This document shows positions 23,301 through 35,300 of a stretch of DNA of 64,000 nucleotides, in pieces (the stretch's first letter is position 1; every line of letters starts with the position of its first letter). Location: assembly GCA_030063045.1 (NCBI GenBank), contig JAQSEB010000002.1, forward strand, positions 1,116,001 to 1,180,000, read 5' to 3'. Origin of the DNA: Pratylenchus scribneri. Its lineage: Eukaryota > Nematoda > Chromadorea > Rhabditida > Pratylenchidae. The notes under the pieces were generated by a model that was given only the letters and a program-made list of their open reading frames with translations, ran no database searches and was not told where the DNA came from. A program made the translations under genes and the position numbers.

Positions 23301-26300
23301 TGTCCGTCAAATTTTATTTGTTAAAGCAAATTTGGATGATGTGTAAGGTGAAAAAACAAAAACCAGCGAGGGACATTAGCATCTCGCCACCAATCTCATC
23401 GATTTTGACGAGCCTTATTAGCTCATCAGCCAATTAACCAATTTAAATGACCTAAAGTATATTTAATAGTCCCAAATCTTGGCTATCCAATGGTATAATG
23501 ATCATCCAAAACTTCAAAACTTTGGCCAAGATGAGGCCAAAAATTTAGAAAAATTGTTTGTGTATCTAGGCATCTAGGGCCATTTTGGCAAAACCATTAC
23601 AGTTTGTAAGTTCAATATATCATTGGATAGCCGATACTTAGGGCTATTAAATGCACTATATCATTTAATTTAAATTAGTAAATTGGCTGATGACTCATGA
23701 GCTAAAGCTCTTCAAATTCAAAATCACTGAGACGCTAATGATAATGATCCCAACCGTGTGTAACTGGCACCAACAAATTCAAATGATCCAGAACAGGAAG
23801 AAATCGAAGAGGAGATTGAATGAATTATGAATTAAAATTTATTTGCGCTTATAATTTATTAAAATTTTAATAAATTTTTCTTCAGAAATTTTTTTTTTTG
23901 AAAAATAAGACTTTTTAAAAAATTTTGGTCAACCCCGTACCCCCGCGGGGATCCCCGCGGGGGTCCCCGTCAAGGTCACCCCCGTCCCCGCCCCCGAAGG
24001 TGCCACCCCCGATCACCCCCGCCCCCGTCCAACTCGCCCCCGACCCTCGGGAGCGCAACCCTAATTGTAATTCCGCCTGTTCTGATTTTAATAATTCTGC
24101 CTGTTCTGATTTTAATAATTCCGCCTGTTCTAACTTTAATAATTCCGCCTGTTCTGATTTTAATAATTCCGCCTGTTCTAACTTTAATAATTCCGCCTGT
24201 TCTGATTTTAATAATTCCGCCTGTTCTGATTTTAATAATTCCGCCTGTTCTAATTTTAATAATTCCGCCTGTTCTGATTTTAATAATTCCGCCTGTTCTG
24301 ATTTTAATAATTCTGCCTGTTCTGATTTTAATAATTCCGCCTGTTCTAACTTTAATAATTCCGCCTGTTCTGATTTTAATAATTCCGCCTGTTCTAACTT
24401 TAATAATTCCGCCTGTTCTAATTTTAATAATTCCGCCTGTTCTGATTTTAATAATTCCGCCTGTTCTGATTTTAATAATTCCGCCTGTTCTGATTTTAAT
24501 AATTCCGCCTGTTCTGATTTTAATAATTCCGCCTGTTCTGATTTTACTAATTCCGCCTGCTCTGATTTTAATAATTCCGCCTGTTCTGATTTTAATAATT
24601 CCGCCTGTTCTGATTTTAATAATTCCGCCTGCTCTGATTTTAATAATTCCGCCTGTTCTGATTTTAATAATTCCGCCTGTTCTGATTTTATTAATTCCGT
24701 CTATTCTGATTTGTAAATTCCCTCTTTATTATACTATCAAATTTATTAACATTGGCCCTATAAAAAGGAAAGAAAGATTCTCCTAAAATTCGCAACATTT
24801 TCCCCATCACCATCCTTCTTCCACGCCTAATTGGATCAGAATTTTTGTGCGCCCAACAAAAGGGGAGGAGAACGTGTTTGGATGGATTGGCGAGAAGGCG
24901 CGAAAAATGTAGGCCGCTAACAAAATGTGATTAAACCAAAGCAAGGCCATAAGGCAGAGGAGAATTTCAGTCGGGATTAGCAAAAAAAAATTAAAAGAGC
25001 TAAAAATAATGGCATCAAATCAACAGTAATTGCGCTCAATTTCCTCTTCCTTTTATTTTATTCTTTTAAAGGAGGATTCCCTGCTTCATTCCTTTCCTTC
25101 TTTCATTGGATTCCTTCCCATTTTTCCCCTTGTTTTGGCGCAAAACATCCCCCCCCCCCCCCCCCCCCCCCACTCTCTTTTCTTTGAAACCCCAGCAGAT
25201 TCTTCTTTCTTTATTCATCACGTAATCAGCCACCCTTCCACAATTACCTATTCCCATAATTGATAACTTGCGCGCAAGCCGAGCGGAATGCGCGGGAGGA
25301 TGTGCAGCACAGCAGGGGATATGTGGGGATGAGGATAGTCAATGTGTTGTTTCGTGGACGGGACACGGGAAGATGCTTTGGATTTGTTGGTTGGAGCAAC
25401 ATTAAATGCAAATTCCGCCATCCCCATTTGTACATACTTTACTTATATTTTGCATTCTTAAATTTTTATATTATATATTCAATATTGATACATTTTTCCA
25501 TCATAATTGTTAAAATTAGCCCAATTTATTGGCTACATATTACCATTAAATTCCCCTCTAAATTGTGGAATGCATGAATGGCAATGGGATAACCAGCAAA
25601 ATCAGTGCGCTTGCCAAACTTTGAATCAATTTCCGATATTTACCGCATAATAATACACTTATAAGACTCCAATCTTGAGTCCTATCCAAAGCTGTTATTT
25701 GATATCAAAATAAAAATTTCAATCCCTGTTGATACCTTTTAATGATTACTGATTATATGTTATTCTGAGCAATGATAAGAGCATCATGTTTATTGTTTAT
25801 GCTTCCAATATTTAGCCAAATGTTTTCCTCCAAAATTGCAAATCTACCCAATATCTTTCAATATATCCATCCAACAGAGGCCAAATGTGCTCTCTGCTGC
25901 TTCTTTCACGGATCCCACTTTTGATTAATTAATTGAGGCATTTTTACTTGAATTTGGGGCTATCACATAGCCCGTCCTTTTCCTTCCAGTTTTCATTTTT
26001 TTTTCACACCTGCTGGATCATAGGAGGCAAGATCGTTTATTTCCGCCATATGCCAAAAAATTTCCTGAGGGCATATCAATATGGCAAAAATATTGATAAA
26101 AAAAATTAATTTTTGGCAAATTTTTCTGGTTATCTTTTTCGAGGTTTACTTCATTTGTGAAACAATTCTTTAATAAATAGTAAATATTAATGTCAATTTG
26201 TGCCTTACCATAATCACCCTTCCTTCTTTATAGTGGCACTTAAAAAATTTCAAATCATTACAAAAATTATTTTAGGCCATCATTTTTTCCTTCTTTTTTT

Positions 26301-29300
26301 ATTTTCCGAAAGTGTTCTTTCTCCAATTTTTTGCTCTTTTAATTTAATTCTTATTTTTTGAAAAATGAGTCAACATCGGATTAGTCTCGCAGCATAGTTT
26401 TTTGCCATTTTTTGTCCCAAATAAAATGTGGCCTCATTCAAACCAGTTAAATGTGGCCGATTTGTTCGCGCACGCAACGAATTTTAATTGAATTTTTCCT
26501 CCGATTCCAAATTGATTCAAACAAATTCGTATCGCCTATTTTTCACCATTTTTGACCTCAAAAGTGATCAAAATAATTTCCACAGCCGAAATTATGCGGC
26601 GTCGGAAAAGCCAAGAAGGCAGTGGCCGTTTTTATTCCCTCAAATCTACAATAATTTTCCCACTTTTCCTCATTCTAATCGCCAATTTTGGTGAGCATTC
26701 GGTAGAGGCAGCCGGTCGACGTCGACAAGCAAATGAAGGTTCAAAACAAGATGGAGGAAATTTGGAGGAAAAAGACAATTAAAATTGACATTTTAATAGG
26801 ACAATTGATCACTAAAACCTAATACCTAACCATGTTATTTAGCCATAGTGAATGTTTATTAGATTTTGAATTAGTTTTGTTTATACAATAATAAAAATGA
26901 AGCTTGTTGGCAAAAAAAGGTGATATGCCTCTAAATTTATTCAAAAATTGCAATAATAAAAGGAAAAAATAGGTTAATTAAACTAGAAAAATGTCATCAA
27001 AATGGTTAAAAATTGGGTTATTTTGGCTAGCAGAAAATCACAAATAGTTGTATCCTTAAAATTTAAAAATAAAATGAATAAAAATTGGAGAGATTCATTT
27101 TAATAAATGAGAACGAAATGAATAGAAAAATGGGGCAATTCAATTAAATAAGCTGGAAGTCCCTCGGGCACATCAAATCAAAATTTCCACTTCAAAATTT
27201 CCATTCCTTTACAGAACTCCAAATTACGGTATATCCAGCGGAATTGAGCGTTCGTGAAGGCCGTGAGGCCACCTTCGAATGCCGTGCCCGTGCCGCCGAC
27301 AACAGTGCCTACCCGGAGGTGCGATGGACTCGAGTAGGCGGTCGATTGCCGGATGGAGTCTACGAATCTGGTGGCCGTCTTGTTTTTCCCCAAACTCAAT
27401 TGGCCCACACCGGACGATATGTGTGCATGGCCAGTCATCGTCGCAAAACTGTGGAGGCCTATGCCCAATTGCATGTTCAATCATGTAAGTAAAGAATTAA
27501 TTTTACCATTAATAATTGGCCAATGATTTGCCATTTAACATTGATTTAGGGAAAATGAGGCCTAGAATTGTCAAATTTTAAAATAAATTATACTATTAGC
27601 ATTGAAAATAAAGATTTTGGGGGTGAAAATAAAGATTTTTTAAGCGAATAAAAAATTAACATTTGTCTGAGAAAGTTTCACAAATCAAAAATGATCCCAC
27701 AGGGAGAAAATTAATTATTCGAATATCCAAAAAGTACGTAAAATAGAATATAGTCTAAAAATTGTACAAATCTAAAAAGTATTAGATCTGCCTGCTATTT
27801 TAGAACCATTGTTTTGTTTTGTTAGAAAAAGAGAGGCTTTTGCCATTCACACCCCATGAATAAAATACAAAATGAATCAGGAAATAGTAATAAATTATCT
27901 TAATCTGCACAGATGGACCACAAGAATTCCAAGGCGATTCCAACGCGGTAACCGCCGGTTGTATGGCCAATGAGCGAGCATGTGGCAGCAATGAATGCGT
28001 CAAAATTGAATATGTTTGCGATGGGGAAAGGGACTGCCGAGATGGATCAGATGAATTGGTTAGTGGTTTCCAAAAATGGGAAAAATTTTATGCCAATTTA
28101 ACTAATTCTTTTCTTTATTTTTATTACTTTTTTGAATCTATTTTTATCTATTATTTCCGAGGGATGCTAATTTTCTGCATTTAGTTTTGGATTATACAAA
28201 GAAATTTCCTCGGGGCCTTTCGGTCAAAATATACTATAAAATTGTTCAATTATATGATTTTTAAATCAACATAATTCTTGAACCATTCCCCTCTATTTAA
28301 ATTGAATTCATTTTTATCACATCAGAATTGTCCGGCCAAACGCCATTGTGAACCCAACGAATTTCGTTGCCACAATGATAAATGTGTCCAAAAAATGTGG
28401 CTTTGCGATGGGGACGATGATTGTGGTGACCGATCGGACGAATTGAATTGTGGACAACGGCAGCCGGGCGATCTTTGCCAGCCGACTGAATTTCGATGCG
28501 CGGATGGTCGGCAATGTGTGCCACAAAGTTTTCAATGCGATGGCACAAATGATTGTCAGGATGGAAGCGATGAAATTGGTTAGAAATTAATTTAAATTTG
28601 GGATAATTATATTTGTCATTAGAATGCAAAAAGGATTAAATAAGTTTGATTTAATTAGAGAATGCATACCGGTATGTTATTCCGGGAAAGTTTTAAAATA
28701 ACTTGTTTCCGGTTTAATCTAAGTTTGTTCCGGTTGTTCCGGAAAATTTTAATCTAAGTTCTTTCCGGTTGTTCCGGAAAGTTTTAATCTAAGTTCTTTC
28801 CGGTTGTTCCGGAAAGTTTTAATCTAAGTTCTTTCCGGTTGTTCCGGAAAGTTTTAATCTAACTTCTTTCCGGTTGTTCCGGAAAGTTTTAATCTAAGTT
28901 CTTTCCGGTTGTTCCGGAAAGTTTTAATCTAACTTCTTTCCGGTTGTTCCGGAAAGTTTTAATCTAACTTCTTTCCGGTTGTTCCGGAAAGTTTTAATCT
29001 AAGTTCTTTCCGGTTGTTCCGGAAAGTTTTAATCTAAGTTCTTTCCGGTTGTTCCGGAAAGTTTTAATCTAAGTTCTTTCCGGTTGTTCCGGAAAGTTTT
29101 AATCTAACTTCTTTCCGGTTGTTCCGGAAAGTTTTAATCTAACTTCTTTCCGGTTGTTCCGGAAAGTTTTAATCTAACTTCTTTCCGGTTGTTCCGGAAA
29201 GTTTTAATCTAACTTCTTTCCGGTTGTTCCGGAAAGTTTTAATCTAACTTATTTCCGGTTGTTCCGGAAAGTTTTAATCTAAGTTTTTCAGTCTTTTGAT

Positions 29301-32300
29301 ATTTTCAAATTTTATGCCATGTTTCATTCCAGAATCAATTCTGATTTTTTTGTGTTTCGTTCCGAATAAATTTTTATTTTTATGTTTCAGAATATTTTGA
29401 TTTTATTACAATTTTAATTTATCTTAATATTCAATTATCTAAATCAGAATATAATTCTCCTTTCCTTTTGCCCCTAATATAATAAAAGATATCTAAAAAA
29501 AATGTTCAGTTTTTTTTGGAATTTGGGTTTAAAAATTTGAAAAAATTGTCTTATAAATTAATAAGAAAACCGAATGAATAATTGTTATTATCATTATTAA
29601 TCTCCCCAAAAATTAAAGGTTGCGTCCAGCCTACAGTGGTTTCACCGCCTCAATCCAATTTGGTTGTGCCCCAAGGCGACGAATTCAAGCTGACCTGCCG
29701 CGCAGTGGGCGTGCCCGATCCATACATAAATTGGCGTTTGAATTGGGACGATGTGTGCGAACCGCCCCGTTGCCAACAAGTCTCGGAGGGAGGTGTTGGC
29801 ACATTGACCGTTCAAAATGCACAGTCAGTTTTTTTTGACGGGTGCCTAAAGGAGGAGAATTTATCGAAAAATATTTTTTATGGATTCGATATTAACTAAA
29901 ATTCTTAATATACAGTAAAGGATGGATCATTGATTGATGAGGAATCCTTCAGGGAATTTCTTCAGAATTTTACTTCTATTTCATTGAATTTCTAAGATTT
30001 ATACAATTTTATAAAAATTTATTTCGAGTATTCATAAGTTAATTTTATATTATTAGTAAATTTTTTATAAATTAAAAATTCCATTATAAAATAGGCCAAT
30101 GGACCAAGGCGCCTACACATGTGAGGCCATAAATGTGAAAGGCCGTGTGTTGGCCACTCCAGATTGCATTGTGCGAATTGTGTCCATTCCGGCGCCACAA
30201 CCGCCCCCACCACCACCCGCAGAGCCGGCACGATTGACATGCCATGCCACCGGCTCTTACAGTCCATATTCAGACACGAGGGGTGTTTGCCAATGCAAGG
30301 TAGAATGTGTCATTTTTTTTTGAGGGAAAAATTAATAAAAAAATTCAGATCATTAGATTAATGAACTTTAATTTTCACAGAAGCCCAATTAATGGATATG
30401 AACTAAAATTGAGACTTATTTATGATTTCATAAACAAAATTATATCCTATATTTTTATTTTAGCCTTTATGGAATGTTTATATTCGGTAAATAAATAAAA
30501 AATTTCAGGAATTAGTTAAGTCAATTAACCTTATTTCTGACTGGCCTTTAAATCGGAGAAAATCTATATATTTCCCTGGTGAAATATTTAAAAAATGTCG
30601 AAAAATGCCTAATTTTTGGCCATTATTTCAGCCATTGACCACTGGCTCAACTTGTTCCCAATGTTCACCGGGTGCATTCAATTTGAATGAGCGTGCCCCG
30701 CAGGGTTGTCTGAAATGTTTCTGCTTTGGTGTGGCCGACAGATGCCATTCCAGTTCACTGTTCCGCACAAAGGTTAAATTGAAAAGGAAATGGGGGAATT
30801 ACGAATATTTGTGCCATTTTTTTGTTCAATTTATGTTCCAATTTTTTTTATTTTTTTTTCCAGGATGTCACTTGTGTAAGTTTATGTGAAGCAAACACTG
30901 CGCTTTAATTTGTTTTGTTGAATTCTGCCTATTCGGTTTGAAGGCTTTGTTTTTATTTTTTTTATTTTTGGCACTCAACTTTGTTTTCCCATTTAACACT
31001 TTTGCTATCAATTATCATTTTTGTTTACAATTTTAATGCAGCGGTATCGCTGATCAGGGACCAGGCCCATCTTTGGACATAATTCAACAAGGAAACAATT
31101 AATCCGGGAAGGCGATATGCCATTTAAAAGCCCTAACTGTCCTCTAAAAAGTGGCCTGAATAATTTGTTTAATAATTAAAATTAAAATTTAAAAAGCCAC
31201 TTTTTATATGGGCTTTAAAAAACATTTTATCGCCTTCCCAAATTGGTCACTGCCTCATTAATATAGATTAAAAATTAATTATTTTAGCCAGATCAGCGGT
31301 ACCCAAATGTCCCAGGTCGCAAATTTCTCACCTTTTTTTGATGCTTTAATAAAGAATAATAATCGACGGAAAATAACATTTCATTTGGAGGCTTGAAGTA
31401 TGCAATCTTCCATTTTTTGTTCCAAATTCACCAAATTAGCCAGTCCAAAAAAGCTATAAATTGGACCTTAACCAACCATCCAAAATGTTGTTTATTTCCA
31501 TTTTTGGTTTAACATTAACTTTAGGCACAATTTCATTTTTATGCACTGCAGAATTTGCTTTATTTCCTCCTCAAAAAGCACATTTTCCTATTATTTTCTC
31601 TAACATTTTCCCATCTAAATTTAATTTTCAATCAAATTCCAATTCCAATTTTGCATTTTTTACAGGAAAAAATGTTCTTTGGCACGGATGCGCAAGGCAT
31701 TGAACTGTCGGACGGGGAAGGCCGCACTCAACCCGGCCTCCAATTCGATTTGGAACAATATGGCTTCCTCAGCCATAAAGAGCCTCATTTCCAGCAAACA
31801 TTATATTGGAAAATGCCACAACGATTCCAGGGCAATAAAGTGCGTTTAACGAGGGGAATTGGATATATTTAGGGGCATTTTGGGTTTATTAAACTTAGAA
31901 AAGCATGTCAACCCTTCCGCCCAATTTGTCACCGGGCCAACTTCTCGCCGTTTATAATAACTCATTAAGGAATGAACCAATTTTATGATTTTATTATCAA
32001 ATTAAAGAATAGACTTTTGGCTATCTAATGATATTAATTTTGTTATAAATTGATTCGAAATTAATTAAGTTATGCCAAAAAACCATTTATGTAAAATGAC
32101 CTTTATTATGGATTAGTCAAATTTTATTGGTTTTTTATACTTATAATTCTATCATTTCCCAATTATCTAAAATAAAATTAATATTTTAGATAGCCAAAAG
32201 TCTGTTCTTTAATTTGATACTAAAATCACCAAAATTGATTGGTTGATGAGTTATTTAAACACTAACGAAGTTGGGCTTCTCCATATTACATTATAAAAAG

Positions 32301-35300
32301 GATAACAGAATCATTTCTAAAGATTTATTTTAGAAAATCAGCCTAGATTTTGGAGAATTCCTCTAATCCAAATGTCAATTTCCGTGGCAAAAAATAAATT
32401 TTATTCCATAATAGGTGACCGCCTACGGAGGTGATTTGGCCATCAAACTTCAATACGAAGGCTTGGGCTCAATTCGCAATGAACCACTTGTATTGCTCAA
32501 AGGCAATGGGGTCACTTTGGTGCATCGACCCAGGGACCAGGAATCCGTGTTCTCGCCCGGTCGCGAATTTACTATCACCGTGCCAACTTATGAGGTAAAT
32601 TATTTCGGTGATCCAAAAGAATTAGCCGTAAATTTATTCGAATCTATTTTAGAAATTTATAAAAATTTTATTGCCATTTTAAGTCAAAAATTACGGACAA
32701 AATATTAGTCAAATTAAAGAAAAAATCTTCAAAAAATTTTATTATAATTAAAACATTTCTGGAATTTTACGATTAGAATGAATTCGCCCATAGAAAATGA
32801 CAAATAATTTCGTTGAATTATTCGAAAAATTAGCCGAAAAAATGTGAGAAAAATATTAACCAATAATTCGTTAGAGGAAAAAAATTATTTTCACTCAATT
32901 AGAAACAATTTATTTAATTGGGCCCAATAATTTTTAGCAATATTATGAACATCGAGACGGAAGAGGACCGGCAAGTCGCGAGGATTTGATGATGGTATTG
33001 GCCGATTTGGACCTGTTCCTGATTCGGGCCACCCACACCGATGATCAGACGAGCACAAGGTGGGTGGGGATTTTGTATTTTGAATAGAAGGATAGGAAAA
33101 AATGTTATCAAATTTTTTACTTTTTTTTTGCCGAGGGAAAAATCATCAAAATGAGGGAAATGTCATCTTCTTGCAGAAAGGAAAAGGAAGGGTATACGGT
33201 ACTGCGAATTGGTGGATAAAGGGAAAGAAATATGAAAGGGGAATGAGGGAATGAGTCCTCTTTGTCTGTTTTGCCCGGAGAAATAATCATTGCAAAAGAA
33301 TGTCAGCGCCCATAAATTGTACGGTAGCGATTGCAAATGGCATTCATTTCCATGGAAAATTTCCAAAGGAGAATACTGCGAAAAATTCCAATAAAGCCAA
33401 AAATGTTAGGGTGGGTTGGTTCCCAAGAATAATTCGTGAAAGCTGGCATCGATCCAGATTGTCAAGGCAATATTTTTTGTGAGGTAAAAACTCAAATAAA
33501 ATGTTCTAAATACTAGAACCAGTTTTTTAATCACCAGAGAATAATTCTGAAAATAATAAATATTTTCTGGAAATGTATTCAATCAATATAAAAAATATAT
33601 TTAAAAATATTTATAGCCAAAATATTAAAAATATTTATGTAAAAGAAAATGATGGAATATTCAAGGGAATGGGAAAACAAATAATTATTGTGAAATGTGA
33701 TATATTTTTATTGGATTTTAATATGTAAATGTCATGTTTTTACGCTATTTTGCCATCCATTCATCATCCATTTTTGCCAAATTATTCCTCAATGTCTTTC
33801 CGCCTTTTTGTCGCCCCTCGGAGTATTCCTTTCAATCAGCAATGCCACCAACAAATGGACGAATCTGCGCCAAACCAAAACCTTCAATTCACGTTCATGC
33901 ACGTCAAATTGTTCGGGATGGGCATAAACGGTGGAATGAAATTCGGCACAAAGCAATTCGCCCAATTGGCCAATTCTTTGTTGCGCCTGGCAAGCGCAAC
34001 GACGCGTTGAACGGCTGCGAACCTGTCAAATTATTAACATAAATTATTAGGCAAAATTTTGGCCCAAAATGTTTAATTTATAAAATAAATGAAATTAATG
34101 AAAAACACTGAATTTGCCAAAAAATAGTTCGGAAGTTTATCCTTGACTCAAAAACCTTTTTTTCAATCAATAGATCAAGTCAAGAGTCAAGACATATCAT
34201 TTGATTATATTTTGAGCTAGATTTAACCAATTATAAATTATTTTTGAACCATTAAAACAAAATAGGTTTAAACCGTTTAATATCCTTTAATTTTTGACTA
34301 AACCATAATAAATTAAATATATAAACCATTCAATGAGTCTTGACAAGCTCTATCTAATTTAGTATATTTGGTTTGTGAATATAGTATTATAAACCATTAA
34401 ACCATTATAAGTTATTTAGGCTTTATTTACTCTTTTTTTGGCAAATTTAATTTTTTTTTTGGTAAATTAAATACAATCTCATTTAAAATTCCCTCCTGCT
34501 TACGGAATTTGCGCGTTGCCTAAGCCAGCAGGCCGCCCTTCTGCCAGCGCCCACATTTGTTTGATTGTTCGGATGATTTGCCTCGGATGAATATCCACTC
34601 GATGTTGAGGATGATCCACTGCTGGAATTTTGCTTTTCCGAATTGTTATTTTGCCTGTCCGCAGCCAATGCCTTGTCCAATGCGCCGTTGAAGGAAATGG
34701 CCCGTCCCTTTTGCGCGAATTCCCTCCGCCTTTCGGCCAATCCCCTTGGGCCAGGACTGCCTCGCATTTGGCCCATTTTTGGCTGTTGTTGTGTTCCACC
34801 ACCGCCGCCGCATTCTTCGCCCAACAATCGAAGCCGATAATCGGACAACATTTGTTCAGCATCCTCATCGAATGCGCCCTTCTCGCAAAGGGTTTTGGCC
34901 AACATTCGGATCAATTCACGGAGGGCACATCCATCGGCGTAGGAATCGTCAATTCCTTCAATTAAAATTGGATAATTGATTGAATAATCATTTAATGGAA
35001 ATTTACTAAAATAATCCTCTTTTTTCGGAGTCAAATCTTTCTATTTTTCTAAAAATTTCCATAATTTTTTTTATCAATTTCCTATACATTTCCATAATTA
35101 TTTTTGTAATTTTCTTCCAGCCAAATCTAACTCGGAAATTATAATTAAACTGTGACTCCCCCTCTCTTCAAGAAATAGTCAAATCCCTTCCAAATCCTCT
35201 TATGATATGAATATTTTTTCCTAAAATTTGCATTCAATAACATTGCATTTTTATGCATCTCATATTCATTTCCATAATTAATTTTTGTAAATCCCATCCT

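Larger units (their letters stand above)
19819..27214. other. Perlecan intron 9 (7.4 kb): overview
   Basis: Contents besides the separately listed features: a 14-base poly(C) at 20156-20169; weak ORFs at 20264-20689, 20575-20925 and 21324-21583 that I do not accept; a plus-strand 67-codon ORF at 21992-22195 with [19 protein letters not shown] that looks mildly coding but has no partner; a candidate minus-strand peptide gene at 22747-22515; the GC-rich inverted-repeat element at 22873-24062; the second 24-bp satellite; a Cys-rich open frame at about 25290-25405; and the candidate alternative first exon at 26594. Confidence 0.5.

Noticed and set aside
23925..24716. 263-codon ORF with NNSACSDF repeats
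   Set aside because: Runs from the C-rich end of the inverted-repeat element into the satellite; repeat artefact.
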